From Sindora glabra (Eukaryota; Streptophyta; Magnoliopsida; Fabales; Fabaceae), in assembly GCA_020226215.1 (NCBI GenBank), contig CM035236.1:6577001-6641000 (forward strand): DNA of 64,000 nucleotides, in the 5' to 3' direction. A program made the position numbers and the translations under genes. The notes beneath the pieces were generated by a model. It was given only the letters and a program-made list of their open reading frames with translations, made no database searches and was not told the DNA's origin. Positions 12,881 to 23,367 of the stretch are shown here, one piece after another; the first letter of the stretch is position 1; each line of letters begins with the position of its first letter.

Positions 12881-12890
12881 TTAGGGAGGA

Positions 12891-13233
12891 TAGAACATTA
12901 AGCTCGATAGGATAGAACAAGAAGCCTAATAAAGAGTCCAATCTAAGACACAATTTAGTTTAGAACTAAAAGAGTATTTTAAAACTCTCTAGGCTAGGGT
13001 AGAAAGTGGATATTTCTAGGGAAATCTCATATTTTTAATAAGGAGATATTTTCCTATGAATGAAAAGATATTTTCTTATTAATAGGGAGATATTTTTTAG
13101 GATGAGTTTACCTTTGTAAGTAGCTATAAATACCCCAAGAGAATTATAGTTTGGTATCATCAAGTGAATAAGAAATCCTTTCTCTAATTGAAGAGTTTTT
13201 CTCTTCTTATTTTCCAATTTAGCTTCTTAGCTA
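12891..13233 (+). repeat. Nested gypsy 3' LTR
   Basis: Starts TAGAACATTAAGC (5' LTR start TGGAATAGAAAAC), shares the TATA region and pyrimidine tract with 7607-7927, and has a small internal duplication of the GATATTTTCTTATTAATAG block. Confidence 0.8.
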
Positions 13234-13238
13234 TACAA

Positions 13239-16200
13239 CCTCAGAAGGAAAGCTCATCATGGATGTTGTAGCTAATAGTTTATTAAATGAAGAAACTACA
13301 AGGAAGGAAAGAGGCATGTTTGGCTAAATAAAGGTTAATATTATTGAGAATCATGGGAGAAGTGAGGCCTATGGAAAAAGCAAAACTAGAGGCTATATAT
13401 GTCTTGATGGTGATCCAAATCACGCCTTAAATTCATCTACTACTATTGGGGTAAATTAGGTCACAAGATATTTAAGTGTTAGGTTCTCAAGAGAGATCAG
13501 CAATGTTAAGTCAGACCAGGTACACTCAAAGAAAAACAAAGAGAAGAAAACCATAGTTGTTGCTAATAAAGATGATGATGTCTTCCTTATTGGAGAAGAA
13601 AACTATTTGAAAGTTACCTATGATGATTATTCATGGATTGTAGATTCAAGTGTATCCTTCCATGTTACTCCATATGAAAGTTTTTTTTCTTTATATAAAA
13701 AGGGTGATTTTGGTATAGTCAGGATAAGAAACTGCATCACTAATAAAATTGTTAGAATTGGAAATGTCACTTTGATGACTAATATAGGATGTAAGATAAT
13801 GTTGAAGGAGATGATACATATTCTGGATATGGGTCTCAACCTTATCTTAATTGGAAAGCTTGATGATGTTGGGTTAGTGAATTATTTTTTTAGTGGTAAA
13901 TGGAAACTTGGTAAAAGGAGTATGGTCATTGCTTGAGGAAAGAAAAAAAGCTCTTTATATGTTATGCAAGGAAGAGTATGCGAGGGAGAAGCTAATATTA
14001 CCTACAATGACTCAAGCCTTGAATTATGGCACAAAAGGCTTGGTCATATGAGCAAGAAGAGACTACAAATTCTCACAAAGAAGGAGCTCCTCCTGGTATG
14101 AAAGGTAAAATGCTAAAACCTTGCATAGATTATTTAGCAGGCAAACAATGCCAAGTATCATTCCTGAAGCTAGGTTGACCTAGAAGAAGATAACATATGC
14201 TTGATCTAGTACATATAGATGTTTATTTTATCATAGAGAAATCCCTTGGTAGCATTTACTACTTTGTGACTCTAATTGATGATCATTCAAGAAAGGTATA
14301 GGTATCTTTGATGAACATAAAAAATCAAGCCTTCTAAGCATTTAAGGAATTTCATGTCATGGTAAAAAGGAAGACTAGGAGGAAATTGAAGTACGTATAA
14401 GTTGATAATGGTGGTGAGTACCATGGTTTGTTTGAGTCATATTACAATACGCAAGGGATTATACTTGAGAAAATGCCCCTAAAAACACCATAGTTGAATG
14501 GTACAACCAAGGGAATGAATTGGACTATTGAGGAAAAAGTTTGATACATGCTATCTCATGCTAAACTCCCAAAGTTACTTTAAGGTGAGGCCATGAGGAC
14601 TATGGTTAACATAATCAACCTATCACCTTCAAAATCCTTTAGATAGAGATATCCTAAAAGAGGTTTGGTTGGGAAAGAAGGTGTTATGCAATCACATAAA
14701 GGTGTTCAATTGCCAAATATTTGTCTAAATTCTGAAAGATGAACAATATAAACTTAATGCAAAGACCAAGGAGTGCATTTACCTTGGTTCCCTAAAGGAA
14801 GAGTTTAGTTTTAAGCTATGGGATCTTATTAATAAGAAAATAATAAAAAGCCATAATGTTATGTTCTTTGAAGACCAAACTCTTGAAAACACCAAGAAAA
14901 CCAAAATCAAGGTAGTTATTCATTCTAATCCTAAGACACCCTCTATCATGCGTGATGGTTCAGGAGGAGAGGTACAATAGACTAATAATAGCAAGATTGG
15001 TGATGGCAATACCAAGCCATTAATAGAGGAACCTATTGACACAATAGAGATAATGCTAGAATAACTAGAGTAGCCAGAGACATATGACCAACCCCAATTA
15101 AGATGGTCCATAAGAAATAGGCATCCTTCCACTAAATATCTGATAGATGTATATCTGATAATAGCAGATGAAGGGGAGTCTTAGAGTTATCAATAAGCCA
15201 TTACCAGTACTGAGAAAGAAGAATAGTTGAAAGCCATGCAGGAGATGCAATCCCTAAAAGAGAATTAGATATATGACCTAGTGAAGCTACTAAAAAGAAA
15301 GCAAGCCTTAGAAAATAAATGGGTGCATAGGCTTAAAACAAAAGAAAATTGCTTGCGACCAAGATATAAGGCTCGAATTGTTGTCAAGGGATGCAACCAG
15401 AAGAAAGGCATAGATTTTAAAGAGATTTTTCTCCAATGGTGAAAATGTTATTAATTTGAGTTGTCCTAGGTCTAGCTACCACCCTAGACTTGGAAATTGA
15501 ATAACTTAATGTGAAAACTGGCTTTTTTCATGGAAACTTAGAATAAGAAATTTATATGGAGCAACCTGAGGGTTTTAAAGTTTCGAGTAAGGAATATTTA
15601 GTGTGTTGTCTCAAAAAAAGCTTGTTTAGTTTAAAGCAAGCACCAAGATAGTGGTATAGAAATTTGATTCATTCATGGCCTAACATGACTTCAAAAAAAC
15701 TTATGTTGACCATTGCATATTCATTAAGAGGTATGCCAATGGTGATTTCATTATACTTATACTATATGTTGATAATATGTTGATAGTTAGAAAAGACTTG
15801 AAGAAAATTCTTGTACTTAAGAAGGCCTTAAGCAAGTCATTTGCCATGAAGGATCTTGGCCCAGCAAAACAAATCCTTGGGATAAAAATTACTTGAGATA
15901 GATCAAAGAAGCTATTATGGCTATCCTAAGAAAAATATATCAAGAAATTTCTTAAAAGATTCAATATGGATAAGGCTAAACCAGTTAACATTCCATTTGC
16001 TGGACATTTCAAGTTAAGTAATAAATAATGTTTAGTAAGTGAGAAAAAGAAAGTAAAAATGAAGAATGTGCCATATTCTTCAACTGTTAGAAGCTTTATG
16101 TATACAATGACTTGTGCTAGGCCTTATATAACTTATGTTATCGATCTTGTAAGCCGACTCATATTAAACCCTGGGAAGGAGCACTGGGCTACTGTTAAAT

Positions 16201-16740
16201 AGATATTTAGATATCTTTAAGGTATATCCCAAAGGTGCTTATGTTTTTAGAAAATACAAACGTGTGTTTGAAAGATATACATATGCTGATTTAGGTGGTA
16301 AGATTGACTTAAGGAAGTTAACATCAGGATATTTGATTACTTTTGTAGGGGGAGTTCTATCTTGGTAATCTAAGCTCTAAAAATGTGTTGCCTTATCTAT
16401 CACGGAGGCTAAGTAAATTATAGTAATAGAGGCATGTAAAGAAATATTTTGGATGGATAATTTTTTTGTGTGAACTAGGTTATAAGCAAGAAAATTATGT
16501 GCTATGTTATGACAATTAAAGTGCAATTCATTTAGCTAAAAATTCAGCCTATCAGTGATATACAAAACATATTGATATTCATTATTATTGGATCCAAGAT
16601 GTGATAAAGGAGAAGCATTTGTACCTTGACAAAGTCTACATAAGTAAGAATTGGTTTGACATGTTGACTAAGGTGATTTTGACAAAGAAGCTTGAAAATT
16701 GCTATAAAGGAGCCAATGTGGTGGTGCCCTCCAATTAATT
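13239..16740 (+). pseudogene. Copia-A gag end, protease, integrase, RT, RNase H, decayed
   Basis: After the gypsy insertion the copia frame continues. The protease region is open at 13607-13936 and carries WIVDSSVSFHVTP, where a catalytic D-S/T-G is expected; here Gly is replaced by Ser. The pre-integrase motif LELWHKRLGHMSKKRLQ follows at about 14020. Integrase fragments run from about 14200 to 14700, then hinge, RT (LGPAKQILG-type region at about 15860) and RNase H to about 16700. Many stops stand where Gln or Trp is expected. The polypurine tract and 3' LTR follow at 16756. Not functional. Confidence 0.85.
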
Positions 16741-16755
16741 TGAGAAATGAAGACT

Positions 16756-17471
16756 TGTTGGGTTTTGGTCCTTTCATTAATTGTGGACCACCAAACAAAA
16801 AGAAACCTTAAATACCAATATTCTCAAATGGGATATTAATTATAGAGCACTTAAAATTATGATGATGAATTCCTTATACATTGGAAAAAGCTAACAATAT
16901 TCAAGACTATATCTTTCAAGAATTGGAAAATTAAAGGGCACCCAGAGAAAGAAAGATGGATTAAATAGAAGACTTTTCTAAAGCTTGGTAGATTCATGCA
17001 CAGCCTTCAAATCCTTCCTTATAAATAAAGGTCCTTTAGGAAGGGGGAGTCATTCATTTAAGTAAGCATCAAGCAAAAGAGTTCCTCCAAGAGAAGGAAA
17101 GAAATAATGAGAGCTACTTTGAATGAGAGTTTGAGTGTTTCTCAAACTAACGTGATTTCTACCACAAAGGTATGAGTGATCTACTAAATTAGGCAAGGCA
17201 AAATTCTTGTAATCCATTTTTAGTGGGTGAGATGTTGTGAAATCCTCTAAAATTGTATTAGAGAAGAAAAATACATTTGTAATTCTACAATCTTAATGAA
17301 GATTTTGGACCTAAGGTCCCTTGGTTTTTTCCTTCGATCTTTGAGGGTTTTTCCAAGTAAAAATTTATGTATTCCTATCTCTATTTTTATAATTTCTAAT
17401 TACCTATCTTAATTACACAAAGAGGGAAAAGGGTTTGCTTTTGCAATTCTAATACTCACCTTTTCTCAACA
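16756..17471 (+). repeat. Copia-A 3' LTR
   Basis: 716 bp copy of 6338-7056 with scattered, mostly transition differences, followed by target duplication AGTTT at 17472-17476. Confidence 0.9.
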
Positions 17472-18194
17472 AGTTTTTATCTAATTAAAATTCAAAATCA
17501 AATAAAATAAAAATAAAAAAAGGATTCATTTAACAAAAAATAGGATTTGGGTCAAAATCTCAATAAATCTCTATCTTAACACAAATTTTACCATAAAAAA
17601 TTTTCAATCTCCGAATCAAGTAATTTGTTAAATTTGAGTTATTCTCTCATAAATGAGGAATGTCTTTAAAACGCCATTTTTAATGAGAGATCATTATATA
17701 TTCTAACTACAATATATATTTTTAGTCATATCCAATAAATGAAAGGCAATTGTTAGCTTTTACACTTTCTAATATCTTAAAAATTGAAAAATAAGGTTTT
17801 TAATGCATATAAATCTCACAAAACTAGCAAATAAATAATAAATTGATAATTGCCCTTCATTTATTATATTAGATATGACTAAGGATAAATATTATAATTT
17901 AAGCATAATAAGAATCCCTCCCTCCAACAAAACACTTGCACTTTTCATGTGTATCAAAAAGAATTTTATCAAATTGGTTTCATTTTTTTTATAAAGAGTT
18001 CTTTTAACAAAATCCCTAGAAAAATAGGAATAGAGTTGCTATTCAAATAAAATTTAGGATTGATAAACTCCTAAATATATGTTAAAACTTTTTTAATTAA
18101 ATTGAACATAATATGAAGTCAATTAAAATTAGTAAAGCATGAAAAGGACCTAAACCTAATAGAATAGGAATTGAATTCATAACCTAAAAAATTT

Positions 18195-18208
18195 GAGCTC
18201 TAGTACCA
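18195..18208 (-). other. Primer-binding site of the minus LTR element
   Basis: The plus strand reads GAGCTCTAGTACCA; the minus strand is therefore TGGTACTAGAGCTC, a two-base variant of the usual plant tRNA-iMet site TGGTATCAGAGC. It sits five bases from the LTR end at 18214, the expected place. Confidence 0.6.
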
Positions 18209-18265
18209 TTTATTGAGAATTGACAATACTTCAATATGTATAATTCAAGACCAAAGAAGTAATAA

Positions 18266-19711
18266 CACTATAAAAGAAATGAAAAATTGTGACTAAATTT
18301 TGGGATAGAATATTTTTCGTCATAGTTAGCAACAAAAATATTATCATTTTTTAGAAGAAATTAAAAATTAAGGTGGAATTTGGGATAAATTTTTTGTCCT
18401 AAATAGATTCTATTGCAAATTCCATTTAAAATTGAAAAAAATTGATTTTTTAAAATAGATTCTATTAAAAATTTTTAAAATTTGAAATTGGGACAGAAAA
18501 TTTTCTTTTGAAATATATTACAACAAAAATTTCTATCTCAAAATAATTTAATTTTTAATTTTTTAAATATCCATCCAAAATTTCATTGTAAAAAATATAT
18601 AAACAATTTAAATTTCATAATTATGATAAAATTGTGAGGGAATTTATTATTTTTATTTTTTAATATAAAATATTTGGGACAGAAAAATCCATTCCAAATA
18701 GGTTTTGGGACGAAATTATGATGGAAAATTCTATCTCAAATAACTTAATAAAACCTAGGACTTTGAGATGGAATTTTCCATCTAAATTTCATTGCAAAAT
18801 CTTATGTATATATTTTTCCTTGAACTTCTTCATTATCATTTTGCAAATTTGTTTTTATCTCTTTTGAAGGTGTTTTTATGCTAGTTTATTATTGTTTCTC
18901 AAGCATTTTGGTAAGATTCTTGCTCATTTAAACTACGGCAAGTAGAAATATTATGATTTTTTAATAAATTATTGTTTCTTTTTTAAATTTTATTCATCTT
19001 TGTTAACATTACTGATGCTTGTTTGTTGAAATTTTTTTTTGCAAATATTAAAGAACATTTGAACTAAAAGTATGAAAATATCTACAATGTTATGTTTCCT
19101 TTTTCTTAAGTTTTTATCATATATATTATTTTTGTTTCCTAAAAATAATTATGGTAAAATAATAAAAAATAAAGAGTTATTTGAATCAAATTGTTGTTAT
19201 ATTATTTTTAAGTGCACCTTCTATTTTTCTCCTATTTTACTTTATGGAGATATTTAATTTGATTATTTGCAAGAATTCATAGCATGCTTAATTTTTTTAT
19301 TTCTTTTTTAAAAAACTTAGTTTTGGGACAAAATTCTTGTCACAAAATTTTGAATTTTTTTTTATATTTAGAACAGAAAATTTCCACTGCAATTAACAAA
19401 AAGTAATAATTTTAAAATAATTTAAGACAGAATTTTCATCTGAAATATTTTTTATTGAATAATTATTTTTTGTAACGAAATTTTCATCTCAAATTTTTCA
19501 AAAAGAATTTTCTTTTTTGATTAATTTTTTATTTTTTGTGATGGAAATTTCCATTTCAAATTTGTTAGTAAATGATTTTTATCATTATAAACGAGTTACG
19601 ACAAGCATTTTTACAATGGAAAAAAATTTTGTTGCAATGCATTGTTGGGATACAATTTTGAAGCTTTTGGGACTTAATTTCCCATCCCAATTTTGACTTG
19701 TTTTTGTAGCA
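18266..19711. mobile_element. Non-autonomous CACTA element
   Basis: Begins CACTATAAAAGAAATG and ends TTTTTGTAGCA, the decayed complement of a CACTA end. The 3-bp TAA stands on both sides (18263-18265 and 19712-19714), as expected for CACTA insertions. No transposase is present. The body is built of many degenerate copies of a motif like GGGACAGAAATTTTCATCTC-AAAT in both directions, including hairpins such as GATGGAATTTTCCATC at about 18770. These are probably subterminal transposase-binding repeats. It inserted into the right LTR of the minus LTR element. Confidence 0.75.
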
Positions 19712-20150
19712 TAAAATAACCAAACATATATATTTAACATGGTACAGTTTTATATATGGTGTATATATCCTTTACTCTCAATAATTTTATCAAATTAAAG
19801 TAAAAATAAACAATGGGATCTCAAGTCACTTTATATGAATGACAAATACAAAATCTCTCACTTCTTCCTTCTCCACAAATAAAGCCCATGTATAATGCAA
19901 GTATTTAAAAATCAAGGTTCTTATTAAAGGAGAAGTCTATATAACTTTATCCCAATATTAAATAATAAGATTTTTTTGATTTGATTAAAGCCCAAATCTA
20001 TTCAAGATTCAAACTAAAATAATATGAGGACAAAAATAGAAAATTATCATATTTAATAAAAAACTAAGATTTATGTAATTATCTAACACATTTAGTAAGG
20101 TATAATGTAGTTTAGAATATTTTATATATACACATGAATCATTTTAAAAT

Positions 20151-20492
20151 TAGCCCAGTTATCTGATAAGTTAATTGAGTCAAGATTGGATCAATCTAAT
20201 TGATTAAATTGGATAAGTAAATTAGTTAATATATTGTATATTTATAAAGCATTATATGTTGTATAGATGTATATAAAATATAAAAATTAAATTTACTTAA
20301 TTAATACAATATGCAAAAAATCAGCCTAGTTATTTAACAAGTTAATCGAGTTAAGATTAGATCAATTTAATTGATTAAATCGGATAAGTGAATTAGTTAA
20401 TATATTCTATATTTATACAACATTATATGTTGTATTGATGTATATAAAAATATAAAAAATTAAATTTACTTAATTAATACAATATACAACAA
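20151..20492. repeat. 171-bp tandem repeat, two copies
   Basis: TAGCCCAGTTATCTGATAAG at 20151 and CAGCCTAGTTATTTAACAAG at 20322 start two copies that stay aligned to AATTAATACAATATRCAA. The differences are scattered single bases. Between this and the CACTA start at 20758 there is only AT-rich DNA without a recognised gene. Confidence 0.75.
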
Positions 20493-20769
20493 ATGAACAT
20501 TAAATTTCTCTTTCTAAGTTTTGGCCACTTCTATTTATTAAAAGAAAAAGAACATTAAATTTACTTATCCTAAACCCCTAAATATATGTAATATGTAGTG
20601 TGGATATTGTATTGTAATATCTAATTAAAATACATATGTAATATTTTAAAACTTTTGCAACCCATTATTATATACTTACTAGCCAATGAAAGCTTGTTGG
20701 TGCAGCAGTTGAGCCAAGGCATTCTACTATTGGAATGAGGGTTCGGCACTTGAGGTGCACTACAGCAAA

Positions 20770-21065
20770 AAAGACTTTTAGCGGCGACATTTGTCGTCGT
20801 TAAAAAGTTCTCGGTCGTCGCAAAAGAAAAAGTCATCGTTAAAAATGTCGTCGGTATAGATTCGTGCCTGAAGAGATCATTAGCGACGACAATTTATCGT
20901 CGCTAAAAGATGGACCTTTTGCGACGACTTTGTCGTCGCAGAAAATAATTTCAAAATTCAAAAAAATTTGAAATTTGATTTTTAGTGGCGACAATTGTCG
21001 TCGCTGGAGGCCTACCTTCAGCAACGACTTTATGACCTACAGCGACGACAATTGTCGCCGCTAAA
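20770..21065. repeat. CACTA left subterminal repeat array
   Basis: GCGGCGACATTTGTCGTCG, GCGACGACAATTTATCGTCGC, GCGACGACTTTGTCGTCGC, GGCGACAATTGTCGTCGC and GCGACGACAATTGTCGCCGC follow one another, each a near-palindrome with 2-5 central bases. Such arrays bind the TNPA-type protein in known En/Spm elements; here that role is inferred. Confidence 0.85.
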
Positions 21066-21401
21066 AGTTTTTAATTTTTTTTTTTAAATTTAAAATCAAA
21101 TTATCGTATATTTCAAATAAAATGTTATTTTAATTTACTTGGCCCGTTTAATAATTTATTTAAATTTAATTTATTTTATTTTAATATAAATTATACAATT
21201 ATAATATATCAATAGTATTATTAATAATATATAACAATTTGATCCAACATTAAAAATGAATACTCATAAAGCAATGATAAAAATAATATATATATGAATA
21301 AACTAATATATATATATACATCATCCATGTAAATGAGCACACATAGAAAATATAAAAATACATAAACAAAATATACTATGGGGAAGTAGGGAGGTGCAAA
21401 A

Positions 21402-23210
21402 TCACAGAGCACCATGGTCGTCGTCATCGTCGTCATCATCATCATCATCCTGACTACGAGGATGATAAAATGACGGTGGCGGCTGAGCGGTAGGTGCAGG
21501 CGCAAATCTACTCGGCCCAAGCGGTGTAGCAGCAGCAAATGGAGGCGGCGGTAGGACGATACCCTGCTGTCTAAGGATCGAGGTCATCTCAGTGAGATAA
21601 GTCCCAAACTGCTGCTGCATCTGCTGCTGCTGCTGCATCATCTCCTGCTGCTGTATAATCTGCTGCTGCTGCTGATCAAGTCGCTGCTGCTGCTGCTGAA
21701 TCAATAGTTGGCTCTGCTCAACCTGCTCCCGACTCTGGTGTAACTGCTCTTGCAACTCACCGACCTGAGACACGGTCTGTGAGCTCGTCGCCGTGCTAGA
21801 AGTCCCCATCGAGCGATAAGTCTGACCAGCAAGTACACGCCCAACAGCCTTCCTGTACCCTCGACGAGTGCCAAGTACCTCATCGGCGATGGCAGCCTCA
21901 TCTAACTGTACAGGAGTCGTAGGCAAGCTAGTGGATGACACACTAGACTGTACATGCTGAGTCATGAGCTCAGTCATCCTCGCCTTAAATTATTAAAAAA
22001 AAGTAATAAGAAATCTATCTTAGAAGATACATTTGTAAAATTTTATTTAAATTATGAAATTCAAATAACTTACATGTTGCCCCTGAGGGATCGGATGCAC
22101 CCACTCCCCCGACCTGTATGTGTGTCGGTCCCTAAAGTTATCGGGCACCGACTGCAGCTCACCAGTATCTCTGTTTCTCTGTTCAATTTTTGCAACAAAA
22201 AAAAGGATGAAGGGTAGTAATGTTATTTAACAAATGGATATATTTAAAAAAGATAGAAAAAATTTAAATTACCTTATCAAAGCGATGTGCAGCAATAGAC
22301 TTTGACCCATGCCGATCATTCACGACCTTCTGTGCTCTATTATTTGTATTTCTTGCAGACAACTCCTGCAAATTAAGAGAAAAAAGTTAAATTTTAATGT
22401 TCACAATCAACTAATTATGAAATACTGACATAATACCATAAAATGTTATACTTACCCTGTACTCGTCACTATCAAAGAAGTCCACACACCTCTGCCATGT
22501 CTGCGGTGAGACAGACCGAGGGACACAACGTCGAGCTCGATCTAAGTCATACTCCTCGTATCGGTCACCTCCATGCTCCAAGAAATGCTTATTCAACCTA
22601 TACTTCCAATCTCGGTACAGGTCGGCAGCAGTCCGCATCAATCTAGAGAGTGCTCTATCCCGATCACCCTCGGAGATGCCCTCAAACTCGAAATGGGACT
22701 GCATTATAAGACATTTAATAAATCTATAAGTCATATATTTAGAAATTTCAATCTCAAAGACATTAATTCAAAAGGAAATGGATACTTACGCAAACCTCCC
22801 GCACGACTCTATCTCGAATCTCCTGAGGTACAGCCTGCCATGACTTATAACAGGGCGGCACGTGGGCGCGGATCATGCTGCCAATATCACGAGGGAGATG
22901 ACTGGCATTCTCACCAACCGCATGCCATGTACCAGTCGTATCAAACTGTACAGGCACCAGGTCTGCCTCCACCCCTGCCAATCTTCTCATGCAGTCTTAG
23001 GGATCTATTCGGCCCCCTCTTCTTAGCAGGTGCTACTTTATTTAATAAAGAAAAATATTAACAAAATAAACATAATTTTTAATCAAGCTTAGGTATGCAC
23101 AATTAATAACAAATACCTGAGCCCTCACACTGAGATGGAATACGGCTGGGTCGCTCCGGTGGGTCGCCTCCAGCGTCACCTCCGTGGTATCGTACCTCGA
23201 CATCCGCCAT
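21402..23210 (-). CDS. CACTA second protein (TNPA-like), six exons, about 440 aa
   Basis: Exons, all GT-AG: 23210-23117, 22995-22790, 22698-22456, 22365-22273, 22178-22074, 21983-21402, giving 440 codons and a stop. The start is the ATG at 23210 (MADVEVRYHGG). The middle (HFEFEGISEGDRDRALSRLM, then WKYRLNKHF and RRCVPRSVSPQTWQRCVDFF) matches the plant transposase (Ptta/En/Spm) domain. The last exon has a glutamine-rich, probably coiled-coil stretch, a proline-rich stretch and a run of eleven Asp before HGAL. By analogy with TnpA it would be a DNA-binding factor acting on the subterminal repeats in the nucleus. Exon ends are by eye; the acceptor at 22996 is the least certain. Confidence 0.8.
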
Positions 23211-23367
23211 AACTAAAATAATACACATCGTATAAGTAATTAAAAAAAACTCAATGTGGTGTTGAAGGATGAAATCGTTCAATCTCTTACAATCACATTT
23301 ATTATTTTAATAATCATGCTTACACAATTATGAGTTGTAGTTGTAGTTTGAATATGTTATTTTTTTC

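Larger units (their letters stand above)
7607..13233 (+). mobile_element. Ty3/gypsy retrotransposon nested in Copia-A gag
   Basis: LTRs of 321 bp (7607-7927) and 343 bp (12891-13233) share long blocks such as AAGGAGATATTTTC and AGCTATAAATACCC. The domain order gag, protease, RT, RNase H, integrase is the gypsy order. Insertion is inside the copia gag codon series, so it is younger than Copia-A. The left flank CATAA (7602-7606) should be a 5-bp target duplication; the right flank reads TACAA (13234-13238), a decayed match. The 3' LTR ends GCTA where the 5' LTR ends GCCA, again a C-to-T change. Confidence 0.85.
6338..17471 (+). mobile_element. Copia-A: Ty1/copia retrotransposon with nested gypsy
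   Basis: Both ends are defined: LTRs start TGTTRGGTTTTGRTCC and end CAACA. The five bases AGTTT at 6333-6337 are repeated exactly at 17472-17476, a perfect target duplication. Coding order, read with many stops, is gag (about 7090-7606), then after the gypsy insertion the end of gag, protease, integrase, reverse transcriptase and RNase H (13239-16740). That order, integrase before RT, is the Ty1/copia order. Motif spelling is closest to the TNT1/Tork-like lineage, by recognition. It is defective: many in-frame stops plus the inserted gypsy at 7607-13233. Confidence 0.9.
5867..20075 (-). mobile_element. LTR retrotransposon remnant (minus), host of the first nest
   Basis: Two related LTR blocks bracket only about 280 bp of internal DNA. 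The left block (5867-6337 plus 17477-17934) begins TGTTGGAAAATTGGCAATG. The right block (18214-18265 plus 19712 to about 20075) begins TGAGAATTGACAATAC. Just left of the right block lies the reverse complement of a tRNA-Met type primer-binding site, so the element reads on the minus strand. It has no coding region and looks like an internally deleted or small non-autonomous element. The left block is interrupted by the copia at 6338-17471, the right by the CACTA at 18266-19711. Outer ends and target duplication are not firmly set. Confidence 0.55.

Noticed and set aside
19072..19257. Small hydrophobic frame inside the non-autonomous CACTA
   Set aside because: AT-rich phenylalanine/leucine translation, typical of chance; nothing like a transposase.
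22443..23061. Plus-strand frames of 67 and 162 codons inside the large CACTA
   Set aside because: They are shadows of the spliced minus-strand accessory gene, whose exons have proper splice sites and a known domain.
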